Of a stretch of DNA of 64,000 nt, positions 23,273 through 35,312 are shown one piece after another. A program made the position numbers and the translations under genes. Positions within the stretch are counted from its first letter, which is position 1; each line of letters opens with the position of its first letter. The stretch is from the NCBI GenBank assembly GCA_000469685.2, contig LS997567.1, positions 670,001-734,000 on the forward strand, in the 5' to 3' direction. A model generated the notes under the pieces. The model was not told where the DNA came from. It did not search any database and saw only the letters and a list, made by a program, of their open reading frames with translations. Origin of the DNA: Haemonchus contortus (Eukaryota; Nematoda; Chromadorea; Rhabditida; Trichostrongylidae).

Positions 23273-26200
23273 TTAAGGAGTGCGAGTCATAGTTCCACTC
23301 TCACCGTCTGCTGTAGTTCTGTTCTGTGTAGTCGGTGGTAACCACGCCTGAGTCGTAACAGTCACTGGGATTTCGCTTTTCACTGATTCTACTCGCACTG
23401 ATTCGGTTCTTGAGGTTGTTTGTGTTAATGGGGCAGAGGTGGTGCTCTTCGTAGTTGGACGAGAAGAAGTGAATGTTCTCAGAGGTAGTGTCACATAGCC
23501 CATCTGAAACACATCTATTACAGTACATGCACCATCGAGACATCAGGCGAACGAACCTTAGTTTCGGATGGCCTGAAATGATTCACAACATTGTGCACGG
23601 AGAAACCTTCCGGAAGGCCAAGCTCCTGTTTTGAGTAAAACCTGAATGAAAGCAAGGAAGCTTGAGAGGAATCAAATCTGTAGTGATAGGCTGGTCATAG
23701 TATACCTAACCTGTTGTGAAAACCAAATGGAATGGATATGGGAACAAACGCTCTGCCAATCTCTTTCATAGTTTCGGCATTGATCACGAGAAGCAGCGCT
23801 GAATTAGGATAATTACCGATCTCTTATTTCATCTACCTGGATTTCCATTACAGATGATGGAACCTTTATTTTCAACGACATCAAGGGCTCGAATGAGAAG
23901 AACTCCGTCGTCTTCTTTTCTCGAGTCTGGTCTGGGCACAAACCACGGCTCGTGAAGCACAAGGCTAATGTCGGCTCTAAGCTCTTGATTACGTGAACCG
24001 GACGGCTCATCAACGTTTATCTAAATCGCAACAACAACAGATCACATACCAGAATTTGGGAGATCGTTGAAACCCACAAATCTGAGAGCTGAAAACGATT
24101 CGTAAAATTTTTTGCATTGCTTTCAGCTTTCTGATTTACGAGTTTCGAACAGATGCGCACCAGAAAATAACGAATAGCAGAAGAAACTAGTTCTTGCCTA
24201 CCGTTTTGAAAGTGTTATCTCGATTCCCTATTTGGGAACTCGAAGGCTCTACAAGGCAATGTTTCTAACTTCTCACCCCAATGTCCGCCGATTATTGGGC
24301 CAACAAGCTCGTAAAGCGTCTGATCTGGCTGGTTCGGTCCAGAGTAGATACATAGAATTGATCTGTTTAATTCGATTACCTTAACAATACGATTGCCGGC
24401 CGCGAATGGATGTTCCACGATATATGTCCACTGATAGGGCTTCTGCTCCAATTTGTGGTTAAACTGCGGAAAATCTGCAGCAATAGTTTCCTAAATAACT
24501 ATTGTTTAACCAAATCGACTGGTTGAAAGGTCAAGCAGCATATAAGGAATTTACTTGCGGTATGAGATAGTTGTACATTACTCGGCGTTGTTTGAGATCT
24601 AGGGTAAAACGAAGAATCCTTGCAGTGCTTGGGTAAAGCTGTGATGTGAGGAAGTCGGTGTAGAAATATTTGACGTACGGATCATGAGAATCATACACCA
24701 CCTGCAAGGCTACTTCATATTGGCTACTCTCTTATCACAGGACAGAAGTATGCCCACCATGTCCGCTATAATGTTCCCGTCGGGAGAATCGTAGGCATTC
24801 AGCTGGTGAGTGACAAACATCGACGGAAATACTTCCAATGGCTCTTTTGTTGAGAATTCTCGAGTTTTCTTATTGAAAACAAGAAATCTGATATAAATGT
24901 GGTCTCAGATGTATCAATTAAGTTAAACAACTGTCAAACTGCTATCACCTTAATGGCACCATATCGTAAAAATCCATGCCCCAAAGGCCACCTTTCTGGA
25001 TATTATCGTGTCCATTTGAAACTGGGGGCTCTTTGAATTTGCATGGATTGATCAGCAGCGAAGTTAGTGGAATGATCAAGTAATTCTCAGTAGACGTAAT
25101 TGAATGAATATAACCAGGAAGTAGAGTTTTGTCACCTAAAACACTACAATTCAATGGTTCCATACTGGATAATGAACATGAAGTGGACAGTTTCTACAAA
25201 CATTTCACAATACGTTGCTCTGTCAGGTTTCATTTTCGATTGTATCGTATTTTGAATGCATACATACATTCTATCTTTCTAGTACTAGTACGACATCATA
25301 GTAGGATAACAAGGCTTTGAGCTTGATAAGCCTTTCCTGCAATTGAAATCACTCGTAGTGCCCAGCCTTTAAGGTCATCATTTATTTATTTATTTTTGTC
25401 TAAACATTTCCTCTCTGTGAGGCAATCGAACATAACTGCTTATTAGGACTCTCGAAAAATGTTGACTAGGAAATGTTCAGCCATGGGTATCCTTCGATCG
25501 CTGATTCAGTGAAAAGCTGCCGGAAAGCGCTAAAAGCGCACTCGGGATTGGTCATCACGTGCAGTCAGCTAATCGCTGTTAAACCTCGAACGCACGCGCG
25601 CACGCCCAACCGATGCACGAATGGACTCTATAAACACCAAATCAGGAAAATCTCCAGGCTGATAGGACGACAAGTCAATCTTTCCGCATATGTAATTTTC
25701 TTTGATGGGCCTTACCGGTACATCCACTACACTTAGGTGATTCTACGAATGAATATTTTGCGAGCATCCTTCCCTCGATTCGGATCGGATCCAAGTCATA
25801 TTTAAAAAATGCTTTCGATTATTCCGATTCCTTGGTGATATTGTTCGAGCAACAGGAAATTAAAGGTGCCTGGAACGGTTGCTCAGTTAAGAAATGAATT
25901 TCAACTGACTTGAACAATTAACAAAGACTCATTCAAAGACTCTTCAAAAGGAATGACAAGCATAACTCGATCAGTCAGAGGAATGAGCCGACACTTCACG
26001 TTGGGTGATGATTATCTGATAATATAAGCGATGATGACAAACCCTATATCATTTGAAATGGAGGATAGCGATCTTATGACATCGTGCTAAAGCTAAGGTA
26101 AAGCTAGTTACCTGGGGTAACGAATTGCAGAAGCTAGAGCTGGGGCCGATAACAGAAAGAAGTTCTCTGCCGTCAAGTTGGCATACCCGTGCAGATCACT

Positions 26201-28769
26201 CATTATACAGCGCAGCTTGCTGTCTTTAGGATTTTAAAAAATAGATTGTGATAGCGCGCATGGGTAAAAATGTAATTCATTGGAAGAATGTAAACCAGCT
26301 TCACTCGCTTGGGCACTTTGGTCTCGTATTTTGCGGTGGCGAGCTCAGTGGATGATTTGCGCGTCGTTTCCTCTTCGTCATCAGCGCAATAATTGATTTA
26401 CAGTGATTTCGTGTGTATTTCGGTGAATCGGTGGCTGCAATGCTTAGCTTTCGGTCATTATCAAGTCCTCTCACTTCGTGGAGTTTGCACGGGCGATTAT
26501 TTTGGAAGAGCGTACCCATGTTTGTGCATCCGATCAACGTGCGCATCTTCGAGTCCTTCGATTCCCCCGGTAACTCACCCGCAATGGAGCATTACTGGTT
26601 CGAATATTGTCTTCACTTATATTTTCGCAGCGAACGGCAGTTACTGGGAAAGTCTTGTCAGTCATAGTCACTGAAGTGGAATCCTGAATGTCACAGCCGC
26701 TAATGTTAATAAGCAATGGCCCTCCATAGATGCATTGCATCAAACGTATCAACACTGAACCAGACATCGTGTTAAAATGAATTTCCACTTAATCTAAACG
26801 GCTACGAAAAGTGAAGTCAGTCATATGAACTGGTATGGAAGAGGATTATGAAGCAACAGCTAACTTAGTATTCATTAGGACTGCTCAACGTTGCACAACA
26901 TTTAGGATATTATCGCTTAGCTTGTTTAGGACTTCTATAATATTTAGTATCGTGCAAACAGCTGGGTGTACATCGAGACCACAAATAAAGTGGGAACCTC
27001 GGATGAAGTCGACAAAGGTGCAGCTGTTTTCAAAATAATAAACAGGTTCTTTCCATGTGTTGATGAAGGGTTTTAGATTCAGTGCCTACGTCGGCCTACG
27101 GATCACTACAACAAATCGAACCGAGCGACGCCTTCGCTGCTCTTCCCCACCGAGCGCTCAAGCGTACAAGAAATAGAATGAAGAGAGCAGTGCCAAATGA
27201 ATCTGTATTTCAGCAATCAAAAATGAATGGAGGTATCATTCTAGTCAAACGTGAATGGATTAAGAATCGAGAAGCCTCCAATAATAAGCATCTACAGACC
27301 AGATCAGTCCAAAACAAGATTAATCACTAACCAATGTATTCATCATTCTTTCCGCATGCGTCAGGATCCCATGCGCCATAATCGTACAACCCAACCACAC
27401 GGCGAACTCCGTGGGCATCGACTGTGAAAATGCCCTGAGTAAATAATCGAATTAGGAATATTTCTAAATGATACGGTATCTGAGCACATTTTCCACAGCA
27501 TTGGCAACAGTTTCTCAAAAATGTTAGAAACTATGTTCGAAAAGATTGCACAGCTTGTTAGGTCCAGTTTTCGATTGTACACGGAAGCTTTTATGCAATT
27601 GTGACATAGACACCAATCACTACGGAAATCAATTTCGTGGCGCTTTCAACGTAGATATTTAGAAGATCAGAGTTTTCAGTTCAACGAAATCATTTAGTTT
27701 TATTTTAGAAAAGGTAAGATGAAACACAGAAGCAGAGAAATGTTTCACTATAGAAATGTTAGAAGTTCAGGCATTGACGATTATTTTTGACGAAGTTGTA
27801 TTGAGCGAGGAGCTCGAACCTGCACGAATCGCTGTTCCTCGAAGTTCATAGCTGAGAATGACCCCCAAATCGTTCCATCAGGATCGTTTCGCTCATGAAT
27901 TGCCATTGAAATTGGTATCATTGTCGGACGAGGTGATGCAAAAATATCGTTGTCTTCAGTAAATTCAAAAAGTTTGAACTTGTTTAGGTTCTGCACCTAT
28001 AAAAGGAGTGCTCCTTCTTCAGGAAAAGCTCAAACATAACACGCCGAATTCAGCACACGTACGTCTATCTCGTATCCAATCCAGTAAGGTGCTTCTGTAC
28101 CAGCGAGAATTCGCTTACCGATTCTCCAAAAATCAAGATTAGGATGAAAACGGGCCGAATCCGGGTTGCTGGGAATCTGGAAGTTCGATCATGACGTACT
28201 CAAGTCAGCTGGCGAACTAGTGAACAAACCTGCTCCCATCTTGACATGGCAGTTAAGTTGTAATCGGACCATCCTGTCCATGGTACGTTCGACTTACTCA
28301 TGTTCCGATCGTAGAACTCCCAAATTTTGTAAGGACGGGAAGGATAATACTGGGACGAGAACACGACCTTCAATTTTAACAGTAATTGAACCAACGAATG
28401 GCTCCATCCCAGTGATATTATTCTGGACTTTTACGCACTTGCCCATTGCTAATGTGAAAAGAGCCGATAGCTCCTATAGCGTCAATCATATGATTTAGCT
28501 TTCGACCGGGTGCAGCGGACGAGTTACCATATGATGCGGACAGTTGACATAAGAAAAACCCATCTGCAAATAAAAAGTTTAAAGCATATGGGGAGAGCGA
28601 CTGCTATCCAAAAAGAGAAGAGAGTACCTAAAAATTTGGGTATGTTCTTGCTTGGGCAGTACAACTCTCGATACCTATCGCCATTCCACGTGTCAGGGAA
28701 TCCAACGTGGACGTTTTCAAACGACTGGCTCTCCACCAGCGGCAGAATCACTGCTATTATGGCTATCAT
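23273..28769 (-). CDS. Carotenoid cleavage oxygenase (BCO/RPE65 family), 15 exons, 653 aa
   Basis: Exons, 5' to 3': 28628-28769, 28439-28563, 28230-28349, 28063-28176, 27820-27996, 27332-27434, 24949-25135, 24758-24887, 24555-24701, 24380-24490, 24202-24246, 23864-24020, 23711-23798, 23557-23641, 23273-23503. Total 1962 nt, every junction in phase. The family is non-heme iron dioxygenases that cleave carotenoids or retinoids in a seven-bladed propeller. Seen motifs: LNHMIDAIGAIGSFHISNGQ; AIHERNDPDGTIW; LPGYIHSITSTENYLIIP; VTHQLNAYDSPDG; LHEPWFVPRPDSRKEDDGV; ISIPFGFHNRF. The four iron ligands correspond to His201, His271, His350 and His547, all present. Residues 1-14 look like a signal peptide (MIAIIAVILPLVES), so a secreted or luminal enzyme is inferred. 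The last 76 residues are Ser/Thr-rich and not part of the family fold. C. elegans homologues are the bcmo genes. The least certain piece is the 45-nt exon 24202-24246. Confidence 0.93.
25136..27331 (-). other. Large intron 6 of the carotenoid oxygenase gene
   Basis: It is 2.2 kb, against roughly 50-400 bp for the other introns. It contains short ORFs on both strands (for example around 26393-26788) but no motif of the oxygenase family. The flanking exons join in phase (YI+G, then GDKTLLPG), so nothing coding is missing here. Confidence 0.7.
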
Positions 28770-28790
28770 TCCCTGAATCGGATTAGTAAA
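28770..28790 (-). promoter_or_regulatory. Candidate spliced-leader acceptor before the oxygenase start
   Basis: On the minus strand CCGATTCAG ends three nucleotides before the ATG at 28769, preceded by a moderately pyrimidine-rich stretch. This is the usual geometry of a nematode trans-splice acceptor and supports the chosen start over an upstream in-frame Met (MRLSVYLEHF). Inference only. Confidence 0.4.
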
Positions 28791-29423
28791 GGTAGAAAAG
28801 TGTTCAAGATATACGGAAAGCCTCATTAGGAGATGTTGCTGTCATAAGGAGAACTCCCAAAGAGAGCGGTGGTCACTCGAAGATGTCTCGTAGACGAGTG
28901 AATAGTACAGCACTGAGTGACCAGGGGGCGGCGTCCCACGAGGCGAACGGATTACGGGAGCAAAGTTGTTACAGCGCTTGCGCAGACATTCTCTTTTCTG
29001 ACCACGATTTTCGGACGTTATTTTCTCTTTCCGAATCTCTACATTCCATCACATTCACTCACTCTTTGGGGGTATCACGCCAGTGGTAATACAGAGTTTT
29101 TACTACTCTGTTGTTCAATACTCGTCGTGCTCGACTCTTACCCAGGCAAACAGTCACAAAAAGATGTTATTCATAAGAATTTCTCGTCGTTAGGAACTTC
29201 TTTCAGTCGCCTCACGAATCCTGATTACAAGTTAATCTCAAGCAAAGGAGATAGAGGAACAGCTACGCAGAGGAAATTCTTAGTATAGCAAAACGACAAT
29301 GTATAGTGGTAGGGGGTTCTCAAGCAATAAAAGGAAATGATCGGCAGACGTCTATATAGGTATGAGGTGAGCACGATTGAAGGAGAAAGTGTTTGGGTGT
29401 TGATCGATTCCGTCTGAGAGGTG

Positions 29424-29680
29424 CGCCCATGCATTCACCTCCCATTCAGAATCGTAGTGGCGTGTTGAATGCGTATGTGTCCTATACAATGATATGTGGT
29501 CTCGAGCCGTTATACAGGTCAGCTGCTTTTATCCGCCCGGACGACTCTTGTGCCAATTACCCGGCACCTGAGAGATGGAAGGCTTGGTTGGTTCGGGCGG
29601 ATATCAATCCGAGATGTGAATCCGTGACCATGCTTGTCTGATATTTCGCCACTTGCCACTATACCACCTCCGCTTCAGGT
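29424..29680 (-). repeat. tRNA-derived SINE, uninterrupted copy
   Basis: The minus strand begins GCGGAGGTGGTATAGTGGCA, with an A-box-like TGGCAAGTGG. A degenerate B box (GGATTCACATCT) follows, then a body ending CCATTC near 29440. It aligns along its length with the two halves at 59412-59578 and 60543-60615 and so represents the SINE without the DNA transposon. Pol III transcription is inferred. Confidence 0.7.
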
Positions 29681-29701
29681 AACTTGGTAGAATTCTACTG
29701 A

Positions 29702-29900
29702 TTACCAGTCAGATCGGCCGGCAAACTGCTCCGGTGTCTGGTATCTTCTACCCGAACGGCGTGTCGTACTCGCCGCACGAGATCGCGCGTTGTGATGGAA
29801 AGATGCGAACTCCCAGTGGAAGGATACGGAGACTGCCGCAGGCCGTGGGAAATCGGGGACAAGTTCCGTCACCCCTAACGCATCTTCTTGTGTTAAAGTT
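29702..29900. repeat. Short GC-rich dispersed repeat, copy 3
   Basis: It shares 'ccagtggaaggatacggaga', 'ctgccgc' and 'ggtatcttctacccg' with 14845-15015. It abuts the SINE head. Confidence 0.4.
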
Positions 29901-30353
29901 GATCCTTCGCCTATACTCCCCCAAGTTGAAATCTCTGGTTCAAGAAAACAGGAGCTCTTGGTTTCCAGTGAAAGACACATTTCGTGCGTAGGGTTCATCC
30001 CTGGATCTAGTTCAGTCACCTTCTGCTACCTACCAACGGTCCCTTAAATCTGCCGTGACTCGTTCCAAATTCGCACGCCCCAGGACAAAATTGGCAATTG
30101 TCGCGTACGACTCGCTTCCTGTGGGCTGAGTCGAGTCATGCTACCTCCCATCAACATTCCTATACTACCGCCTTTATTGCTAACGAATTTCAATACTCCA
30201 GGTTCAAACTACCAATTTTCACGCACGCCCCCTCCGGAGTCAAGTCCTGCCCCTATCATTAGTGTTTCCATAACGTCGATCTTGCCATCCGTGCCCCTAG
30301 CAAATTTGAATGCTCTATGGGCACGGGAGAAGGAGTTATGAATTTCCGGTCAC

Positions 30354-31018
30354 ACACATATACATATATACATACATACATACATACATACATACATACA
30401 TACATACATACATACATACATACATACATACATACATACATACATACATACATACATACATACATACATACATACATACATACATACATACATACATACA
30501 TACATACATACATACATACATACATACATACATACATACATACACATACATACATACATACATACATACATACATACATACATACATACATACATACATA
30601 CATACATACATACATACATACATACATACATACATACATACATACATACATACATACATACATACATACATACATACATACATACATACATACATACATA
30701 CATACATACATACATACATACATACATACATACATACATACATACATACATACATACATACATACATACATACATACATACATACATACATACATACATA
30801 CATACATACATACATACATACATACATACATACATACATACATACATACATACATACATACATACATACATACATACATACATACATACATACATACATA
30901 CATACATACATACATACATACATACATACATACATACATACATACATACATACATACATACATACATACATACATACATACATAAATAAATAAATAAATG
31001 CACACACAAACACACACC
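30354..31018. repeat. Compound (CATA)n microsatellite
   Basis: A short (CA)n/(TA)n lead, then about 610 bp of almost perfect CATA, interrupted once near 30541 by an extra 'ca', then (AAATA)-like and (CA)n units. All the overlapping 220-260 aa reading frames (THTYI or MYVC repeats) are artefacts of this repeat. Confidence 0.98.
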
Positions 31019-31306
31019 ACAACAGACTCACTTAGCCGATTATACAAGTAAGATATTCCCGGTCATCACTCATCCGCACCATCCGCCTTTATCGAATATT
31101 ATCAAGGTGACGTACATAAGTGCATGCACGGAGTACGTATTGAGTGAGAATTTCTTGGTGCTCCCACACTTTTCTGCCAATTCAGCAGGGCTTCGTTCTT
31201 GATTGTTATAGTATGGAAATGGCAGTTGCATCATCAATCATTAGAACTGTTAGTGATAGTCAACTTATTACCGCCATCTTTTCCAACAAACCGAGGAATG
31301 CTTTAA

Positions 31307-31457
31307 AGGCACAGTTCGCGATAATTCAATGTGCGGGTATGTCAATGACGTGTCCGCCTCTCATTCGATGTCACGTCAGACTGTCTGACGTGTCATCGAA
31401 TGAGAGGCGGACACGTCATTAACATTCCCGCCCATTGAATTGTCGCGAACTGTGCCT
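31307..31457. mobile_element. Palindromic TTAA-flanked MITE
   Basis: 151 bp that fold almost completely on themselves: the left arm starts AGGCACAGTTCGCGATAATT, its inverse ends the element, and the centre is CAGACTGTCTG. Both sides carry TTAA (31303-31306, 31458-31461), the piggyBac target site. It is noncoding. Assignment to piggyBac rests on TTAA alone. Confidence 0.8.
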
Positions 31458-31588
31458 TTAAGAAATGTACACCCACTTCCTCAGATATTTTTTTTTTCAT
31501 CCCTACTATGAGATAATGCTATTAGAATGCAAGTTTTTCACTCAGTTCTGGCCGTAACATTTACTTAGATTACATTGAGGAACACATA

Positions 31589-33810
31589 CAGAGTGTCCCA
31601 AAATATTGGGGCCGATTTATAGCAATGTACGTAGGTTGCCTTTTATATTTTGAGATTTGAGAACCGAAACAAATACTATTTATTGAAAACCGGTTTACTG
31701 CCTTTCAAAAATCTCCACATTAAGATCTATATACTTTTGTATGGGCTCGAACCAATTTTCGAAGCACTTTTTCCACTCTGATGTAGGTAACTCTAAAACA
31801 TGGATTCTGAACGCATCAACGGCTTCTTCAGGTGTCGAAAAACGTTGACTTCCCATTTTATTTTTTACGTACGGGATGAGAAGAAGCCACCCGGGGGCTA
31901 CATGGCTTATGACCTGTCAAATCGTTGTTTTGAGTGCTCAAAAATGGAGTTGTTTGAGCCGATGTGTGGGAGCTCGCATTGTCGGGGTGAAGAGTGTTCC
32001 GTCTGCAGCAATTTTTTTCCCCGATTTTTTGAAAGTCAACTGACAAACAAATGGTGGTATACCACTCAGAATTAACTGTTCTGCTTGTCCTAGGGGTACG
32101 GTTCCGACATGCCCAGTTTTTCCAAAGAAACAGGAGGTTAATTGCTTGGAAGTGCTTGGTGCGCGGACGGCTTTTGTTGGATGTGGCTCATCTTGGAATA
32201 CCCATACGGTCGACTGCTGTTTCCTTTCGGGCTCATACGCAGAAATCCATGATCTGTCATCTGTTTCGATGCTATAGACGTGTTTCGAAGCACCGCGATC
32301 GTATTTTTCGAGCATTTCTTTCGATCAATCGACACGAGTCCCTTTTCTGGAGGATCGACAAATTTTTCAAAAACAATTTTTTTACAGTCAAACGTTCATG
32401 CAAAATTGAATATATGCTGGTCCTACTAATGCCTAAGGTTGTCCCAATCTCACGATAGGCCACATGACTCTCTTGCAATATTTGTTTGTGCACAGTATCA
32501 ACGGTTTCCGGAACAACAACTGATTTTGGACCACCTCCACGAAATTCTTCTTCGAGTGAACTACGACCTCGGGTGAACTCACTGTACCATCGATAAACAC
32601 TGGTCTTGGATGAAGCCTCATCACCAAAAATTGAACTGAGTTCATCCGTGCATTGTTGTTGAAATAGTCCACGTCGAAAGTTGAGGAAAATAATCGCGCG
32701 AAAATGCTCACGGTTCTACCCCATAACCTGGCCTAAACAAAATCTTATAACTTAGTGTAAACAAAACAAATCGCGCTCAAATTTCGCAACGTAACCTAAA
32801 AATAGTCAAACTTTACGATAGTGGTGTCAGTTGCTAGATTGCTACACTAGTCTTGCCAAATCTCAAAATATAAAAGGCAACCCTAGTATTTCAAACTTCT
32901 CAGCTGCGAGAGATGATGGAATCTCTATGCACGTTAGGTAACACCATGTGCTACAACATGCTACAGTCGCCTTTAAGAATATCCCCTATGAGCGCGGATA
33001 GAAGTCAAAGTTTGCTCTCGACTTGATCGCCTGTGGCACGCAGGTATCCTCCTCCATTTCTTCCCAGCCACTCTTCAGCCTTTGCATTCTAGGACTCCAA
33101 ACTGGGACTGCAAACTCAACAGGTCCTCTTCTAACCAGGGACCATTCGTAGGGTCAAGTGAGTCAAGTTCTGGAAAATATGATGACCATCCCTCTTCACC
33201 AATGAAGTCGGGCAGCAGTCGTCGGCACCACTCGCGGGCAAGCTTAGCTCTGTGGACTGGAGTAGCGTCCTGATGGAAGGGCTACGAGATGTCTCAGAAA
33301 ACGCAGTCGGGTCAGAGCTTCACTACTTCCATCAGTACGCTGTTTGAGTACTGGTCTTGGTCAATTTTCATGCCTGCACCGAAGAAACCATGAGCGGTTT
33401 ACCCTTGCCAGTGATTTCCTCGAAAAACATCATTTTACTATTCTGATAGCAATCTTTTTGTGAGATATTACACGTTAGGTGTTTCTTTCCGGAACGCGAA
33501 CGTTTTGGTTGTTGAGAAATGGCTTTATCGTAAAAAATTTCTTGACCAGAGAAAACGACGAAGGGTTGCGTGTCATCACTTTTTAATTTCTGCATTTTTG
33601 GCCCGGCAGTATCTGTTGAGATCGGAATTGAAGCGAAATTTCTGCATACGATAGGAACGGTAGTGAAGCTTCTGCATGACATTCATCCATCGCGATAACT
33701 CCTGTAGGCCGTGCCCGTTGACTTCCCTTTGATGGGTCACCCAGATCCAGACCAATTGGCAGGCGGACCATTTCAATAGTCCTATCTCCAGGAACATTCT
33801 ACCTTTCATT
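31589..33810 (-). mobile_element. Tc1/maT-like transposon copy A, interrupted by a mariner
   Basis: The left end starts CAGAGTGTCCCAAAATATTG after TA (31587-31588). The body continues beyond the mariner from 32886, matching the copy at 59579-60542 ('cttctcagctg', 'tctttccggaacgcgaacgt'). Minus-strand pieces of a transposase are visible: FHQDATPVHRAKLARE (catalytic Asp), FIGEEGWSSYFPELDSLD and KWRRIPACHRRSS, with many stops. The right inverted repeat was not found; similarity ends near 33810. Relative to copy B it retains about 300 bp more (33000-33290). Confidence 0.82.
31634..32883 (-). mobile_element. mariner transposon with a broken transposase
   Basis: 1250 bp with inverted ends that share TTGCCTTTTATATTTTGAGA, flanked by TA (31632-31633, 32884-32885). 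The minus strand reads a mariner transposase in pieces: RGLFQQQCTDELSSIFGDEA; FRGGGPKSVVVPETVDTVHK; ILQESHVAYREIGTTLGISR (helix-turn-helix); then YSIETDDRSWISAYEPE (first Asp), VFQDEPHPTK, HPDNASSHTS (second Asp) and GHKPCSPRVASSH near the third. Frameshifts separate the pieces, so it is inactive. Confidence 0.9.
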
Positions 33811-34904
33811 CCCCAAGGTTCAAAGGGTAGGCATCGGAGCGTGGTAAATGTGATTGGACCTTCTTAAACTATTAATTCTTCATATGAAAAAAAGACTCGT
33901 GGTCATAAGAGCCACTGGCTTCTATAACCTCACCAGGGTGAAAAGTTTTAGGAAAGAGCTGAAATTGCTTTTCAAGTTCAATGTTGGTATGCTGAACGCT
34001 GAAAAGCCTCCCTTAGAATTTACAATTATGCTTAGCTGAAGGTTATGCAAGTTTTCCTCTTCACATGCGTTTTTTTATCAGCGTATTTGACCGAAGCAAT
34101 CTTCGATAAAACAATTAGGTCAAATTTTGTGCCCTTTTCATGCCTCGGCTATTGCACTTCATTCCCCACGTCCGTTGAAACTAGGTCACACCGCAGCCGT
34201 GGCACGCGGCGCGTCAGCTCGCGATTCTTGACGGTCGTCGCGGTTTCCAGTTGGGCATACGATTTGCGCTTGGTCCATGCCAGTCAGCTCGAAAAGGTGA
34301 TAACACGGACTAGCTCAAATCATTCGCTTCACTGACAGTTATCGGTACTATAATGTCATCTCGATATCGCAGCAGTTCGATGCAGACGACTTTAGTCAAT
34401 GATTCAACTGATAAAAGGCGCTAAAATTTATTATATACCTTTCGGAAAAACGACGAGGGGACAGGTGAATGCTGCCCATCTGAACTCAATGGGGAATAAG
34501 TGGAAAGAATTTAAAAGGTTGAAGAGAAGTCAAAAATAAGAAAAGCTATCATCATCTGTTATATTTTGTACTGATTCAGAACAGGAAATCTAACACTCAC
34601 AGGAAAAGTGTTAGGAAATCTTCAACATAACTGCATTTATCCCAGCGTTCTGGGAGGTGCCGAGCACTCGACCCTCATCTATTCTCGCTAGCTTTCGAGA
34701 TGTATGCTTACGTCAACCAGCGTGCTGCGTTAGTGTGATTTAAAGGAGAAACTGTCACCTCCTCCACTTTTCTCTACCTTACAATCGCTCTATTTTGTAC
34801 GTTTTCGAAAAGACACGCCTTTTGAATAATAACAGGATTGATAGAAAAGTTCTCAGACTTCATATTAGCATGACCTGTGCTACAGACAGTTCCTCTGTAG
34901 TGAT
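33811..34904. other. 1.1 kb with no assembled gene
   Basis: The ORF at 34045-34335 (+, 96 aa) begins with a hydrophobic stretch, MQVFLFTCVFLSAYLTEA, that would pass as a signal peptide. The rest is Ser/Arg-rich with GC-rich repeat-like DNA beneath it and no recognised family. Treated as unproven. Confidence 0.3.
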
Positions 34905-35312
34905 TAAAACTTGGGCACTATTTACCCTTTACTGCCCCATTCTGTCGAGAAAGGGGCGGATTTCTACCGAATTTTTTCAAAGAAGATGAAACCGGCTAGA
35001 AACTTGTCCAGAGGGGTACTTTGACCCATAGAACACGAATATCGCATCCACTCATCATGAAAACGCCTGGGACCCTAGTTAGGGGCAAGTTTCCAGCATT
35101 AGCGGTGACCCAGCGATTTGGCGCAGGCGCCTGTAGCGCAAGCGCTAGGCATCTTTATGACAAATGGATGCAATATTCGTGTTCTACGTGTCAAACTACC
35201 CTTGTGAGCAAGCTTCTAGCCGGATTCATCATCATTGAAAAAATTTGGTAGAAATCCAGCCCATTCTCGACAAAGTGGGGCAGTAAAGGGTAAATAGTGC
35301 CAAAACTTGTTG
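34905..35312. mobile_element. Fold-back MITE with long arms
   Basis: Left arm 34905-35068 and right arm 35147-35312 are inverted copies of about 165 bp at high similarity. Both read GGCACTATTTACCCTTTACT, ATTTCTACC and 'tagaacacgaatat' in their own orientation. The spacer is about 80 bp and GC-rich. No ORF of note; the superfamily is unknown. Confidence 0.8.

Noticed and set aside
24061..24120. Exon with frame LRFVGFNDLPNSG, good acceptor and GTATGT donor, in the oxygenase gene
   Set aside because: Its phase does not fit the neighbouring exons, while 24202-24246 joins 23864-24020 cleanly in phase 0. It could be an alternative exon.
26301..26788. Frames such as GGPLLINISGCDIQDSTS as exons of the carotenoid oxygenase
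   Set aside because: Exons 27332-27434 and 24949-25135 join in phase and continue the family alignment without them.
30259..31047. Long ORFs of 220-260 aa made of THTYI or MYVC repeats
   Set aside because: They are translations of the (CATA)n microsatellite in four frames; not genes.
32888..33290. A separate host gene to the right of the mariner
   Set aside because: The sequence aligns with the transposon at 59579-60542 and its minus strand reads transposase remnants.
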